From an uncultured Bacteroidales bacterium (GTDB lineage: Bacteria; Bacteroidota; Bacteroidia; Bacteroidales; UBA932), in contig CAMJJO010000050.1 of the NCBI GenBank assembly GCA_946406095.1, forward strand, positions 1-11,088: DNA of 11,088 bases. The letters are read 5' to 3'. Below the pieces are notes generated by a model. It saw nothing but the letters and a program-made list of their open reading frames with translations. It made no database searches and was not told the DNA's origin. Of the stretch, positions 10,610-11,088 are shown one piece after another; the stretch's first letter is position 1; each line of letters starts with the position of its first letter. The position numbers were made by a program, and so were the translations under genes.

Positions 10610-10641
10610 AAAAAGTGGGCGCCCCTGTTCGGGGAACCCAC
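10610..10641 (-). terminator. Terminator-like hairpin after tuf, abutting tRNA-Trp
   Basis: On the coding strand GTGGG (10641–10637) pairs with CCCAC (10619–10615), and inner CCCC (10634–10631) pairs with GGGG (10625–10622) around a 5-base loop. A two-base internal loop separates the helices; one of its positions could be a T·G wobble. Five T follow (10614–10610), and the next base is the tRNA 5' end. It starts 19 bases after the tuf stop. The shape is that of a Rho-independent terminator with a short T-tract; partial read-through or an RNA-processing role is also possible. Confidence 0.7.
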
Positions 10642-10660
10642 TCGTGTGTAAGAATCAGGA

Positions 10661-11088
10661 TTAGTCAAGAATCTTGATAACCTGACCTGCGCCAACGGTA
10701 CGGCCACCTTCACGGATAGCGAAGCGGAGACCTTCGTTAAGAGCAACAGGGGTGATGAGCTGCACGTTGATTTCCACGTTGTCGCCAGGCATCACCATCT
10801 CAACGCCTTCGGGGAGAGAGATCTCACCGGTAACATCGAGGGTACGGATGAAGAACTGAGGACGATACTTGTTGTGGAAAGGAGTGTGGCGGCCACCTTC
10901 TTCCTTCTTCAGAACGTAGATCTGGCCAAGGAAGTGGGTGTGAGGGGTGATGGAACCGGGCTTAGCGATAACTTCACCACGCTTGACCTCTTTCTTGTCG
11001 ATACCACGGAGGAGCAGACCGACGTTGTCACCTGCCTCACCCTGATCGAGGAGCTTGCGGAACATCTCGACGCCAGTGACGACGGTGC
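10661..11088 (-). CDS. tuf: Elongation factor Tu, C-terminal part (5' end beyond window)
   Basis: EF-Tu carries aminoacyl-tRNA to the ribosomal A site as a GTP complex. Only the last 141 codons are present, from within domain II to TAA at 10661; the frame stays open to the right edge, and the GTPase domain lies outside the window. Visible motifs are TGVEMFRKLLD (domain II), AGDNVGLLLRGI, the domain III start near GGRHTPF and YRPQFF, and the C-terminus LRFAIREGGRTVGAGQV ending VIKILD. The Met codon at 11065 is internal (the M of GVEMF), not a start. The full protein should be about 395 aa. The tuf–tRNA-Trp–secE order is like that of Bacteroidales genomes I know of. Confidence 0.98.
   Translation of the reverse strand, partial: TVVTGVEMFRKLLDQGEAGDNVGLLLRGIDKKEVKRGEVIAKPGSITPHTHFLGQIYVLKKEEGGRHTPFHNKYRPQFFIRTLDVTGEISLPEGVEMVMPGDNVEINVQLITPVALNEGLRFAIREGGRTVGAGQVIKILD

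Overview
This window is a core informational-gene cluster. Every gene lies on the minus strand, so the biological order runs from high to low coordinates: tuf (3' part) – tRNA-Trp – secE – nusG – rplK (L11) – rplA (L1) – rplJ (L10) – rplL (L7/L12) – rpoB – rpoC (truncated by the left edge). I see no mobile element, CRISPR array, integrase, toxin–antitoxin pair or other accessory module. No stretch longer than about 105 bases lacks a gene.

The organism is most likely a member of Bacteroidota, probably order Bacteroidales. The arguments are the tuf–trnW–secE–nusG–rplK order, the type of RpoB, RpoC and EF-Tu sequence, and translation starts that mostly follow A/T-rich leaders rather than strong Shine-Dalgarno sequences. 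Coding DNA is fairly GC-rich by eye and the gaps are AT-rich, which would suit a GC-rich Bacteroidales lineage. I cannot name a genus without a search.

Layout. 10661–11088 holds the last 141 codons of EF-Tu. 10610–10641 is a strong hairpin followed by a T-run that abuts the 5' end of a 71-nt tRNA-Trp (10539–10609). An 82-nt spacer carrying another hairpin and a start-stop codon pair leads into secE. From secE to rplL the genes are tightly packed (gaps of 12, 8, 13, 12 and 33 bases), as expected for one transcript. Between rplL and rpoB is a 105-base gap with a textbook intrinsic-terminator shape: a perfect 12-bp stem followed by six T. This most likely works as a partial terminator that lowers rpoBC expression relative to the ribosomal proteins. 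rpoB and rpoC are 26 bases apart.

Functionally the cluster couples protein synthesis (EF-Tu, tRNA-Trp, L11, L1, the L10–L7/L12 stalk), transcription (beta and beta' subunits, NusG) and secretion (SecE). The proteins look intact, with the expected catalytic and zinc-binding residues. The interest of the window lies in its intergenic RNA structures and inferred operon regulation. I do not find an undescribed biological system here.
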